The notes below the pieces were generated by a model. It was given only the letters and a program-made list of their open reading frames with translations. It was not told where the DNA came from and made no database searches. Below, in pieces: positions 1 through 8,219 of a stretch of 64,000 bases of DNA (position 1 is its first letter; every line of letters starts with the position of its first letter). A program made the position numbers and the translations under genes. The DNA comes from UBA9659 sp965208605 (lineage in GTDB: Bacteria; Pseudomonadota; Gammaproteobacteria; Pseudomonadales; Azotimanducaceae), in NCBI GenBank assembly GCA_965208605.1, contig OZ242345.1, positions 1,674,001 through 1,738,000 on the forward strand. The letters run 5' to 3'.

Positions 1-79
1 ATGGATTGTCACCCAGAGGATAACACGCCAGCACCAGCAACAGGCATGCAGACCAGACTCGGGGGACATTAACCGCCGC

Positions 80-108
80 TTGAACGACACTCCCTATATT
101 GCTACATT
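80..108 (+). promoter_or_regulatory. possible sigma70 promoter for tRNA-Val/thrS
   Basis: TTGAAC at 80-85 and TACATT at 103-108 are separated by 17 bases. Each matches 4 of 6 consensus positions. It lies about 95 bases upstream of the tRNA. This is a weak call from spacing and consensus only; bases 1-79 hold nothing I recognise. Confidence 0.3.
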
Positions 109-204
109 ATGCGACCCTGAGGGAGTGGCTGGATGTTCATGGTAGGAGCAAAGCCAGACACTCTTGAAGCGCAAACGTCATAGCAAGGCTGTCAATACAC
201 AATC

Positions 205-281
205 AGGAGCGTAGCTCAGTTGGTTAGAGCATCGTCTCGACAAGGCGAGGGTCCTCGGTTCGAATCCGAGCGTTCCTACCA
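205..281 (+). tRNA. tRNA-Val (GAC), with C at position 33
   Basis: A full cloverleaf can be folded. The acceptor is AGGAGCG/CGTTCCT (205-211 with 271-277) and the D stem is GCTC/GAGC. The anticodon stem TCGTC/GGCGA contains one T-G pair. The T arm is CTCGG-TTCGAAT-CCGAG, and an encoded CCA ends at 281. The loop at 237-243 reads TCGACAA, giving anticodon GAC at 239-241. The base before the anticodon is C, where bacterial tRNAs almost always have U33. A tRNA-Val(GAC) just upstream of thrS is also found in pseudomonads, which supports the assignment. Confidence 0.9.
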
Positions 282-342
282 GCTTCCTTAAAGTTGCTAC
301 ATGTGGCCTCTGGTAAGGGTCACCACTGAAAGCGAGGATAAA

Positions 343-2259
343 ATGCCAGTTATCACCCTTCCTGATCACACGGAAAAACAATTTGACCTACCGGTATCTG
401 TGCTGCAGGTCGCAGAAGCCATTGGTCCCGGGCTATCAAAGGCGGCGCTTGCCGGGCGCGTGGACGGTGTCCTAGTAGATACATCACATCTCATTGAGCA
501 GGATAGTCAGGTCGCCATCGTCACCGGCAAGGATGAAGCGGGGCTTGAAATCATTCGTCATTCCTGCGCCCACTTGATGGCGCAAGCGGTGCAACAGGTC
601 TTTCCCTCGGCACAGGTCACCATAGGTCCCGTCATTGAAGACGGCTTTTACTATGACTTCGCCTTTGAACGCCCCTTCACGCCAGAAGACCTGCACACCA
701 TAGAAAAAAGAATGCAGGAAATTGCCCAACAGAACCTAGCCGTTGAACGCTCGGTCATGGCGCGGAGTGATGCCATTGCCCTGTTTGAAGACATGGGGGA
801 AAAGTACAAAGTAGAAATTCTGGAATCCATCCCCGGCGATGAAGCCCTGTCATTCTACAAACAGGGGGACTTCATTGATCTTTGCCGAGGGCCCCACATT
901 CCGGCCACGGGCAAATCCGGCACCTTCAAGTTAACCCGGGTGGCCGGTGCTTATTGGCGCGGTGATTCCAACAATGAAATGCTCCAACGCATCTACGGCA
1001 CCGCCTGGGCAGACAAAAAATCCCTAAAACAATATCTGCACCGTCTTGAGGAGGCCGAGAAGCGCGACCACCGCAAACTAGGCAAGAAGTTTGATCTCTT
1101 CCATACCCAGGAAGAAGCCCCCGGCATGGTCTTCTGGCATCCCAAGGGCTGGTGCCTGTGGCAAACCATTGAGCAGTACCTCCGGGCAGTACAAGACGCC
1201 AACGGCTATCAAGAAATTAAAACCCCGCAGCTGGTTGATATGTCCCTCTGGGAGCGCTCAGGACATGCCGACAAATTCAATGATGATATGTTTTCAGTCA
1301 CTACCGAAAATCGTACCTACGCCATCAAGCCCATGAACTGCCCCTGCCATGTGCAGGTATTTAACCAGGGCTTGAAAAGCTACAAAGATTTACCGCTGCG
1401 ACTCGCGGAATTCGGTTCCTGTCATCGTGATGAACCCTCAGGGACCCTGCTAGGGCTCATGCGGGTGCGTGCCTTCGTCCAGGACGATGCCCATATATTC
1501 TGTGAGGAAAGTCAAATCCAGGATGAGGTCATTACCTTTATTGAGTTGCTGACCCAGACTTATCAGGACTTCGGTTTTGACGAGATCATCATCAAGTTGT
1601 CCACTCGACCCCCCAACAGGGTCGGCGATGATGCGGTGTGGGACAAGGCAGAAGCCGCTCTCCAACAAGCCCTGGAGACCAAACAACTTGAGTGGGAGCT
1701 CTGCCCGGGGGAAGGCGCCTTCTATGGGCCTAAGATAGAATTCTCCCTCAAGGACTGCTTAGGCAGAGTCTGGCAGTGCGGCACCATGCAGGTGGACTTC
1801 TCCATGCCCGGCAGATTGGATGCACAGTATATTGCCGAGGATGGTAGCCGGCAGGTGCCGGTGATGTTGCATCGGGCCATGCTGGGTTCATTTGAGCGGT
1901 TTATTGGGGTGCTGATTGAGCATTATGCGGGCGGCTTCCCGCCCTGGCTGGCCCCGGTCCAGGCGGTGGTGCTCAATATCACCGATGCTCAGGCAGCATA
2001 TAGCCAGAGCGTTACTAACGCATTGATTGATATGGGCTTTCGGGTAGAGTCCGATCTCAGAAATGAGAAGATCGGCTTCAAGGTGCGGCAGCACACCATC
2101 CAAAAAATACCCTATATGCTGGTGGTAGGCGACCGGGAGGTGGCGCAGAACACAATTTCCGTACGTGCCCGGCAGGGTGAGGACCTGGGTAGCATGTCGC
2201 TGGATGACTTTGCTAAATTACTCACAATAAATATCAAAAAAAGGGGACGAAATGCTTGA
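343..2259 (+). CDS. thrS: threonine--tRNA ligase
   Basis: Cytosolic class II aminoacyl-tRNA synthetase that charges tRNA-Thr and clears mischarged Ser-tRNA. The product has 638 residues, close to the usual 640. A TGS domain spans about 1-62. The editing domain has the HxxxH pair H73/H77. The catalytic core carries the M331-NCPCH-336 motif, whose first Cys (C333) is the expected zinc ligand, and a C-terminal anticodon-binding domain follows. An upstream in-frame ATG at 301 exists, but ATG 343 is preceded by GAGGAT at good spacing and gives the conserved MPVITLPD start. It is first in the thrS-infC-rpmI-rplT-pheST-ihfA series and only 45 bases from infC. Confidence 0.97.
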   Translation: MPVITLPDHTEKQFDLPVSVLQVAEAIGPGLSKAALAGRVDGVLVDTSHLIEQDSQVAIVTGKDEAGLEIIRHSCAHLMAQAVQQVFPSAQVTIGPVIEDGFYYDFAFERPFTPEDLHTIEKRMQEIAQQNLAVERSVMARSDAIALFEDMGEKYKVEILESIPGDEALSFYKQGDFIDLCRGPHIPATGKSGTFKLTRVAGAYWRGDSNNEMLQRIYGTAWADKKSLKQYLHRLEEAEKRDHRKLGKKFDLFHTQEEAPGMVFWHPKGWCLWQTIEQYLRAVQDANGYQEIKTPQLVDMSLWERSGHADKFNDDMFSVTTENRTYAIKPMNCPCHVQVFNQGLKSYKDLPLRLAEFGSCHRDEPSGTLLGLMRVRAFVQDDAHIFCEESQIQDEVITFIELLTQTYQDFGFDEIIIKLSTRPPNRVGDDAVWDKAEAALQQALETKQLEWELCPGEGAFYGPKIEFSLKDCLGRVWQCGTMQVDFSMPGRLDAQYIAEDGSRQVPVMLHRAMLGSFERFIGVLIEHYAGGFPPWLAPVQAVVLNITDAQAAYSQSVTNALIDMGFRVESDLRNEKIGFKVRQHTIQKIPYMLVVGDREVAQNTISVRARQGEDLGSMSLDDFAKLLTINIKKRGRNA

Positions 2260-2304
2260 TTTTGCTATACTCCGCGCCCCAAAACTGAAGTAGGAGTTGG
2301 ATTT

Positions 2305-2973
2305 ATCAAAGAAGGATCTAAAAAATCTCGGATCAATGAAGAGATTGACGCGCCTTCGGTACGGCTAATTGGCGCCACGGGGGAACAATTAGGCATAGTC
2401 ACCATAGAGGAAGCAAGACAAGCTGCACAGGACGCCAAACTAGACCTAGTAGAAATTGCACCCCTTGCCGATCCCGTAGTGTGCAAGCTACTGGACTACG
2501 GCAAGCATGTGTTTGATGCAAAAAAAGACAAGGCAGCAGCGAAAAAGAAACAACGGCGCATGCATGTCAAAGAGACGAAGTTCCGGCCAGGCACCGAGGA
2601 GGGGGATTATCAGGTCAAGCTACGCAACTTGAGACGTTTCCTCACCGCTGGAGACAAGGCAAAGGTGACCCTGCGATTTCGTGGTCGAGAAATGGCACAT
2701 CAGGATCGAGGCATGGCGCTGTTAAAGCGGATTGAAGATGACCTGGCGGAAATGGGCGCGGTAGAGATGTTCCCCAAGATGGAAGGCCGGCAACTGACTA
2801 TGGTCTTGGCACCGAACAATAAGAAAAAGGGTCGCTCAACCCCGACCAAGACAGAGGTGCCTTCGGAAGCATCTACAGAAGCACCTACAGAAGTGCCCAA
2901 GACAGAGGCGGCCACAAAAGTGACCCCGGAAGCAACGGATAATGAAAAGCAGACTGATCAAGAAGATACTTAA
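2305..2973 (+). CDS. infC: translation initiation factor IF-3 with ATC start and acidic C-terminal tail
   Basis: IF-3 binds the 30S subunit and checks start-codon and initiator-tRNA choice. The reading frame has no ATG before residue 59. The start that fits the family is ATC at 2305, preceded by TAGGAG (2291-2296) at 8 bases. A rare AUU/AUC-type start is the known basis of IF-3 autoregulation. The protein is about 222 residues against 180 in E. coli. Both IF-3 domains are intact (for example KFRPGTEEGDYQVKLR and LRFRGREMAHQ). After the normal end (about residue 178) comes a Thr/Glu/Pro-rich tail of about 44 residues coded by near-repeats of GAAGCACCTACA. The tail has no known role. Confidence 0.95.
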   Translation: MKEGSKKSRINEEIDAPSVRLIGATGEQLGIVTIEEARQAAQDAKLDLVEIAPLADPVVCKLLDYGKHVFDAKKDKAAAKKKQRRMHVKETKFRPGTEEGDYQVKLRNLRRFLTAGDKAKVTLRFRGREMAHQDRGMALLKRIEDDLAEMGAVEMFPKMEGRQLTMVLAPNNKKKGRSTPTKTEVPSEASTEAPTEVPKTEAATKVTPEATDNEKQTDQEDT

Positions 2974-3001
2974 GCAGTTAATAAGACACACGGAGTAAGA
3001 A

Positions 3002-3193
3002 ATGCCAAAAATGAAACCCAGCAGTGGTGCTGCCAAGCGGTTTAGAAAGACCGCCACGGGCTACAAGCATCGCCAGTCTTTCAGGAATCATATCCTGACA
3101 AAGAAGAGCACCAAACGAAAACGCCATCTGCGCAAATTCAAGGATGTCGCCCCCGTTGATGTGCCCATGATCAAGCGGCTGCTAGGGGACTAG
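3002..3193 (+). CDS. rpmI: 50S ribosomal protein bL35
   Basis: Small basic 63-residue protein of the large ribosomal subunit. It starts MPKMKPSSGAAKRF and contains the conserved TGYKHRQSFRNHIL and KRKRHLRKF segments. A GGAG ribosome-binding site lies 6 bases before ATG. It sits 28 bases after infC in the classic infC-rpmI-rplT operon. In E. coli the rplT product represses this pair; no leader structure could be proved here. Confidence 0.97.
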   Translation: MPKMKPSSGAAKRFRKTATGYKHRQSFRNHILTKKSTKRKRHLRKFKDVAPVDVPMIKRLLGD

Positions 3194-3344
3194 GTAGCCA
3201 TTATTATGTAACGATGGTAGCTCAGGCATGCACGGGACTCGGTGCTATTCAGTGGTTTAACCACTCAGCATCCATCCCAGAGAGACAACTCCCCCAGCAC
3301 CATGCTTGACGCCAGTAACCCATGAGATTTACTCAGGAGAAAAA

Positions 3345-3707
3345 ATGCCCAGAATAAAACGAGGTGTCACGACTCATCGTCGACACAAAAAGATTCTCAA
3401 GTCCGCCAAGGGATACTACGGTGCACGTAGTCGAGTGTTCCGCGTTGCCAAACAAGCGGTCACCCGAGCCGGTCAATATGCCTACCGTGATCGAAAGGTG
3501 CGCAAAAGAATGTTTCGCGCCCTGTGGATTCAACGTATCAACGCCGCCGCTCGGGAGCGAGGCCTGTCCTATAGCCGCATGATCAACGGTCTAAAAAAAC
3601 AGAACATTGATATAGACCGCAAGATACTCGCCGATCTCGCCGTGTATGAACAAGACGCCTTTACGGCGCTTGCAGACAAAGCCAAGCAGGCGCTAAGCAC
3701 CTCCTAG
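3345..3707 (+). CDS. rplT: 50S ribosomal protein bL20
   Basis: Assembly protein of the large ribosomal subunit that binds 23S rRNA, 120 residues. It starts MPRIKRGVTTHRRHKKIL and contains the typical AKGYYGARSRVFRVAKQAV and QRINAAARE segments. An in-frame ATG at 3306 is rejected because ATG 3345 has AGGAGA directly upstream and gives the family start. The 151-base gap from rpmI contains the 14-bp palindrome AGTGGTTTAACCACT-like core but no T-rich terminator. Confidence 0.97.
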   Translation: MPRIKRGVTTHRRHKKILKSAKGYYGARSRVFRVAKQAVTRAGQYAYRDRKVRKRMFRALWIQRINAAARERGLSYSRMINGLKKQNIDIDRKILADLAVYEQDAFTALADKAKQALSTS

Positions 3708-3719
3708 GCACCAGGGGGG

Positions 3720-3793
3720 TCACTTCAGAAGTAGTTCAAGAGTAGTTCAGAAGTTAGTTCAGAAGTCACTTCAGAAGTCACTTCAGAAGTAGT
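3720..3793. repeat. short tandem repeat, about 12-base unit
   Basis: About six imperfect copies of a unit built on CACTTCAGAAGT or AGTTCAGAAGT, in the gap between rplT and pheS. There are no unique spacers between copies, so it is not CRISPR. It is one of several unrelated short arrays in the intergenic regions of this window. Confidence 0.85.
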
Positions 3794-3810
3794 CCACTGC
3801 CTAGCACACT

Positions 3811-3876
3811 CCGCCGTCACCCCTGTATGTGTTATTCAATGACTGGGGTGACGGGAATCCAGAAGAATGACAGCGG
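3811..3876. repeat. dispersed palindromic repeat, partial copy
   Basis: CCGCCGTCACCCC at the left end and GGGGTGACGGGAATCCAG at the right end form an imperfect inverted pair. They carry the same flank words (CCGTCA, GGAATCCAGA, GAATGAC) as the larger mosaic repeats elsewhere in the window. The unit ends inside the apparent ATG of the longest pheS reading frame. Confidence 0.6.
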
Positions 3877-3887
3877 GGAGGGTGAAG

Positions 3888-4973
3888 TTGCACTTAAGAG
3901 TTACATCCAAGGGTCTTGAGAAAATCATAGCAGGTGCTCAGGACACTATAGCGGCTGCCACTGACCTGGCGACGCTGGAGCAGCTGCGCGTCCAACTCCT
4001 CGGCAAGAAGGGGGAAGTCACCGCCCTGTTAAAATCACTGGGCAAGTTGCCCGCCGCCGAGCGTCCCGCCGCCGGGGTAGAAATTAACCAGGCAAAGGTA
4101 ACCCTGCAGGAAGAGATAGCGACAAGGAAGGCACAGCTACTACAGACCGACCTTGACCACAAAACACAATCCGCTGCCCTTGATGTCACCCTGCCCGGGC
4201 GGCACACCGACATAGGCGCCTTGCATCCCATTACCCGGGTAGTTAATCGAATAGAGGACTTTTTCCTCGGGGTCGGTTACGACCTGGTAGAGGGTCCTGA
4301 AATAGAAGACGACTATCACAATTTTGAAGCATTGAATCTGCCCGCGCATCACCCCGCCCGGGCCATGCATGACACCTTTTATATCAATCCAGAAATCCTG
4401 CTGCGCACCCATACCTCCCCAGTACAGGTGCGGGTGATGGAAAAACAACCGCCACCGCTACGCATCATCTGCCCCGGCCGGGCTTATAGGCTTGACCCGC
4501 CAGACCCCTCCCATGTGCCTATGTTTCATCAGGTAGAGGGTCTATTTATTGACCAGGGCATTAGCTTCGCAGATCTAAAAGGCACGGTGATTGAGTTTCT
4601 GCGAGTCTTCTTTGAGCAGGATGCTCTCCAGGTGCGCTTTCGTCCTTCCTATTTCCCTTTTACGGAACCCTCTGCAGAAGTTGATGTCGCCTGTGTCCAT
4701 TGTGCTGATGCGCCTTCTCATGACTCTATTGAGAGCACTATTAAAAAGAAGGGCCGTGGCTGCCGGGTCTGCAATCACACCGGCTGGGTAGAAGTCATGG
4801 GGGCGGGCATGGTGCACCCGCGTGTGCTGGAATATGCCGGTATTGATGCTGAAAAATACACCGGCTTTGCCTTCGGCATGGGGGCCGACCGATTAGCAAT
4901 GCTACGCTATGGTGTAGATGACCTGCGGCATTATCTGGATAACGACCTGCGCTTTCTGCGGCAGTTCCAATAA
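3888..4973 (+). CDS. pheS: phenylalanine--tRNA ligase alpha subunit
   Basis: Catalytic subunit of the (alpha-beta)2 enzyme that charges tRNA-Phe. An N-terminal coiled coil covers about the first 90 residues. The class II core has GPEIEDDYHNF, the motif 2 region and FAFGMGADRLAML (motif 3). Between SAEVDV and WVEVMG there is an insertion with four Cys (CVHC and CRVC) that looks like a zinc ribbon, present in some PheS and absent from E. coli. The frame is open from ATG 3867, but that ATG lies in a dispersed repeat. TTG 3888 has GGGGAGGG upstream and matches the family length, so it is preferred; the exact start is uncertain. Confidence 0.95.
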   Translation: MHLRVTSKGLEKIIAGAQDTIAAATDLATLEQLRVQLLGKKGEVTALLKSLGKLPAAERPAAGVEINQAKVTLQEEIATRKAQLLQTDLDHKTQSAALDVTLPGRHTDIGALHPITRVVNRIEDFFLGVGYDLVEGPEIEDDYHNFEALNLPAHHPARAMHDTFYINPEILLRTHTSPVQVRVMEKQPPPLRIICPGRAYRLDPPDPSHVPMFHQVEGLFIDQGISFADLKGTVIEFLRVFFEQDALQVRFRPSYFPFTEPSAEVDVACVHCADAPSHDSIESTIKKKGRGCRVCNHTGWVEVMGAGMVHPRVLEYAGIDAEKYTGFAFGMGADRLAMLRYGVDDLRHYLDNDLRFLRQFQ

Positions 4974-4988
4974 GAAGGAACCGAGTTC

Positions 4989-7475
4989 ATGAAGTTTTCC
5001 GAAGCCTGGCTACGGGAGTTTGTAAATCCTGCGCTGAGCACCCAGGAGCTGGCAGAGCAACTCACCATGGCCGGGTTGGAAGTCAACAGCCTGACGCCCG
5101 TCGCCCCGGCACTCAAGGGTCTGGTCGTCGCCGAAATACTCAAGGTGGAAGCCCATCCTGATGCCGACCGATTACAGCTATGCCAGGTCGCCAGCGGCAA
5201 GGAAGCATTACAAGTGGTGTGCGGTGCACCCAATGCAAGAGTCGGCCTCAAGGTGCCCTTGGCGCTGGTTGGCGCAAGCCTGCCGAATCTCAAAGTCAAA
5301 AAAGCACAGCTCCGGGGGCTTGATTCCTTCGGCATGCTGTGCTCCGAGGCGGAACTGGGCCTGAGCGACGAGCATGCAGGTTTGATGGAATTGCCCCCTG
5401 AGGCACCAGTCGGGGCTGAGCTTGTGGACTATCTTGGCTTGGCGGACACCATGCTTGACCTTGACCTGACACCCAACCGTGGCGACTGCCTCAGTCTCGT
5501 TGGCTTGGCAAGAGAGACCGGGCTGATGAACCGGCTGGATGTGAAGCCTGTGGAAATAACCGCCGTGCCGGCTAAGATTCCAGATACCTTTCCCGTTGAA
5601 CTCGCCGCCGGCAGTGCCTGCCCTCGCTTGGTCGGGCGAGTCATCAAGGCGCTGGACCCAGAGGCCAGCTCGCCCCTCTGGTTGAAGGAAAAGCTCCGTC
5701 GGTCCGGCATCCGCGCCATCAATCCACTGGTGGATGTAACCCACTTCGTCATGCTGGAACTTGGGCAACCCCTCCATGCCTATGATCTGGCAAAACTACA
5801 AGGCAAAATCATCGTCCGCCAAGCCCGGCCCGGGGAAGAGCTCAGACTACTTGATGGCAAAGCAGTCACCCTGAATGATGCCACCCTCTTGATCACCGAT
5901 GCCTCTGGACCCATTGGCATGGCGGGTGTCATGGGCGGCCTCAGCACGGGCGTAGAAGCGGACACCAGGGCTATTTTTCTGGAAAGTGCTTTCTTTGCGC
6001 CCACCGCGATTGCCGGCCGAGCCCGGGCCTATAACCTCAACTCGGATGCTGCCCATAGGTTTGAACGGGGGGTGGACTGGCAAGGGCAGGCCCAGGCGGT
6101 GGAGCGGGCTACTCAATTGCTCATCCAGATTGCCGGCGGCGAGCCGGGGCCGACAGTAGAAACCGCCGAGGCAGCCCACCTGCCCAGCAACCGAAGTATC
6201 ACCTTAAGGCTTGCTAGAATTGACAAGCTCCTGGGTGTTGAGATAGCCGCCGAAGTGGTTTCCGAGATTCTTGAACGGCTCGGCTTTAATGCCGTACCCT
6301 TTGATGCCGCGCCCATTGATGCCAGCCGCGGCGGGGATAAAAAAGATGCCACTGATAGCCGCGATGATAACCGCGAGGCGCTCAGCTGGCAGATAAACGT
6401 GCCCTCACATCGCTTTGACATCCAGCTTGAAGCCGACCTCATAGAAGAGGTCAGCCGGGTCTTCGGGTACAACAAGTTGCCCGTGCGCACCCCGATTGCC
6501 CCCCTCCAGATGGCACCCATATCGGAAGCTACCCGCCGGCCAGGGGCATCTACAAAGCAGCCCTTGAAGCGCCTCCGAAATCAATTGGTTGCCAGAGGCT
6601 ATTTTGAAGCCATTACCTACAGCTTCGTGGATGCAGACCTGCAGGGTCTACTGACTCCAGCCCATGAGCCGGTCTCCCTCGCCAATCCGCTGTCCGCAGA
6701 AATGCCCGTCATGCGTACCACTATATGGACCGGACTTCTGAAATCCTTGCTCTATAACACCCACCGCCAGCAACACCGCATCCGCTTGTTTGAAACAGGC
6801 CTCTGCTTCTCGCGCCAGCCAAACCAAGCAGCGTTGCACTATGCTGATATTAACCAAGAACAAAAACTAGCCGCCGTTGCCTGTGGTCCCCGGCAGGCGG
6901 AAGGCTGGTGCAATGACACCCAGCCCATGGATTTTTACGATATGAAGGGTGACCTGGAAAGCATCCTCGCGCTCACGGGGGATGAGTTTGCGTTTGTGGC
7001 AAGCCAGCATCCCGCCCTGGACCCAGGGCAAGGGGCAGCGATTCACCAAGCGGGTGCATGTGTCGGGCATCTGGGCAGGCTGGCTCTGGGTCTCCAACAG
7101 CAATTGGAGCTTCGCTATCCGACATTTTTATTTGAGATCGACCTGGATGCAGTCCTCAGCCAGCAACTCCCGCAGAGTAGCAGCATTTCCAAATTCCCAA
7201 TGGTGCGCCGTGATTGCGCGGTGATTGTTGCCCAGGAAGTCACCGCCGCGCAGCTCCGATCGACTATCCTAAAGGTTGCCGATGAAACTCTAATACAGCT
7301 CAAGTTATTTGATGTATATCAGGGCGAAGGCATTGCGCCTACTAGCAAAAGCATCGCGCTAGGCTTGACCTTCCAACATTCTTCCCGCACCCTCAAGGAC
7401 GAGGAAGTCAGTTGTGCCCTTGAGCGGATTCTTGCCCAGCTCAAAAAAGAACTAGCTGCAAGTGTAAGGAATTGA
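4989..7475 (+). CDS. pheT: phenylalanine--tRNA ligase beta subunit
   Basis: Partner of PheS, 828 residues against 795 in E. coli. An EMAP-type tRNA-binding domain spans about 40-150, followed by the B3/B4 editing domain with VDVTHFVMLELGQPLHAYDL, a B5 domain, a catalytic-like core with PLSAEMPVMRTT, and a C-terminal FDX-ACB anticodon-binding domain ending about residue 828. A charged insertion with repeated Asp/Arg (DASRGGDKKDATDSRDDNRE, about 440-460) makes up much of the extra length. It starts 15 bases after pheS, and its TGA lies 2 bases before the ihfA start, so the genes are translationally linked. Confidence 0.97.
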   Translation: MKFSEAWLREFVNPALSTQELAEQLTMAGLEVNSLTPVAPALKGLVVAEILKVEAHPDADRLQLCQVASGKEALQVVCGAPNARVGLKVPLALVGASLPNLKVKKAQLRGLDSFGMLCSEAELGLSDEHAGLMELPPEAPVGAELVDYLGLADTMLDLDLTPNRGDCLSLVGLARETGLMNRLDVKPVEITAVPAKIPDTFPVELAAGSACPRLVGRVIKALDPEASSPLWLKEKLRRSGIRAINPLVDVTHFVMLELGQPLHAYDLAKLQGKIIVRQARPGEELRLLDGKAVTLNDATLLITDASGPIGMAGVMGGLSTGVEADTRAIFLESAFFAPTAIAGRARAYNLNSDAAHRFERGVDWQGQAQAVERATQLLIQIAGGEPGPTVETAEAAHLPSNRSITLRLARIDKLLGVEIAAEVVSEILERLGFNAVPFDAAPIDASRGGDKKDATDSRDDNREALSWQINVPSHRFDIQLEADLIEEVSRVFGYNKLPVRTPIAPLQMAPISEATRRPGASTKQPLKRLRNQLVARGYFEAITYSFVDADLQGLLTPAHEPVSLANPLSAEMPVMRTTIWTGLLKSLLYNTHRQQHRIRLFETGLCFSRQPNQAALHYADINQEQKLAAVACGPRQAEGWCNDTQPMDFYDMKGDLESILALTGDEFAFVASQHPALDPGQGAAIHQAGACVGHLGRLALGLQQQLELRYPTFLFEIDLDAVLSQQLPQSSSISKFPMVRRDCAVIVAQEVTAAQLRSTILKVADETLIQLKLFDVYQGEGIAPTSKSIALGLTFQHSSRTLKDEEVSCALERILAQLKKELAASVRN

Positions 7476-7477
7476 GT

Positions 7478-7780
7478 ATGGGGACCCTAACCAAAGCAAA
7501 GATGGCGGACAAGCTATTTGAATCTCTTGGCTTAAACAAGCGAGAAGCGCGGGAAATAGTAGACACTTTTTTTGGGGAAATTTCTTCAAACCTGGTAGCC
7601 AACGAGCCGATCAAACTTTCTGGTTTTGGTAATTTTGACCTGCGCGACAAACGACCTCGCCCCGGCCGGAATCCGAAAACCGGCGAGGAAATTTCCATCA
7701 CCGCGCGGCGGGTGGTGACATTTCGAGCCGGGCAAAAGCTCAGAGGAAGGGTAGAGATCTATGCCGGACCCAGACCCTAG
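7478..7780 (+). CDS. ihfA: integration host factor alpha subunit
   Basis: DNA-bending nucleoid protein that works as a heterodimer with IhfB, 100 residues. It is a full HU/IHF fold with KLSGFGNFDLRDKRPRPGRNPKTGEE, including the beta arm and the conserved Pro of the intercalating tip. An in-frame TTG at 7472 is rejected: ATG 7478 has TAAGGA at 7 bases. The pheT-ihfA-merR order is characteristic of Gammaproteobacteria. The 3' end overlaps the next gene by 20 bases. Confidence 0.96.
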   Translation: MGTLTKAKMADKLFESLGLNKREAREIVDTFFGEISSNLVANEPIKLSGFGNFDLRDKRPRPGRNPKTGEEISITARRVVTFRAGQKLRGRVEIYAGPRP

Positions 7781-8117
7781 CGAACAGCTCCCCCCGATAC
7801 CCAGCAAACATTATTTTACCATTGGTGAGGTCAGCGACCTGTGCCAGGTTAAGGCGCATGTCCTGCGTTATTGGGAACAGGAATTCCCACAACTGAAGCC
7901 AGCCAAACGGCGCGGGAACAGACGTTACTACCAACACCAGGAGCTGTTGATGATTCGGCGGATTCGCTCCCTGGTCTATGATCAAGGCTTTACCCTCAGC
8001 GGCGCCCGCCAACGATTGTCCGGCGAGGATCAAAAAACAGAAAATACCCAGTACAAGCAGCTGATTCGGCAAATGATTACCGAACTTGAAGAGACTTTGG
8101 AGCTCCTCAAGACCTAG
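7761..8117 (+). CDS. MerR-type helix-turn-helix protein downstream of ihfA
   Basis: Protein of 118 residues. After a Pro-rich N-terminus it has a MerR DNA-binding region (about 18-85): YFTIGEVSDLCQVKAHVLRYW, then RRGNRRYYQHQELLMIRRIR. A short coiled helix (about 95-118) could mediate dimerisation. No Cys cluster or effector domain follows, so an inducer cannot be guessed. Members of this group lie next to ihfA in many gammaproteobacteria and their role is largely unknown. It overlaps ihfA by 20 bases. Confidence 0.9.
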   Translation: MPDPDPSEQLPPIPSKHYFTIGEVSDLCQVKAHVLRYWEQEFPQLKPAKRRGNRRYYQHQELLMIRRIRSLVYDQGFTLSGARQRLSGEDQKTENTQYKQLIRQMITELEETLELLKT

Positions 8118-8153
8118 CAAAAAGACTGTTGCTTGCACCCTTGTTGTTGGCAT

Positions 8154-8209
8154 GGATTCAAAGAGACGGATTCAAAGAGACGGATTCAAACAGATGGGTT
8201 CAAATAGAA
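8154..8209. repeat. 14-base tandem repeat, four copies
   Basis: Head-to-tail copies of GGATTCAAAGAGAC at 8154 and 8168, then diverged copies at 8182 and 8196, ending 11 bases before the Nudix gene. The array takes up most of the 102-base gap and so probably carries the leader of that gene. Confidence 0.85.
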
Positions 8210-8219
8210 GTGAGAGCAA

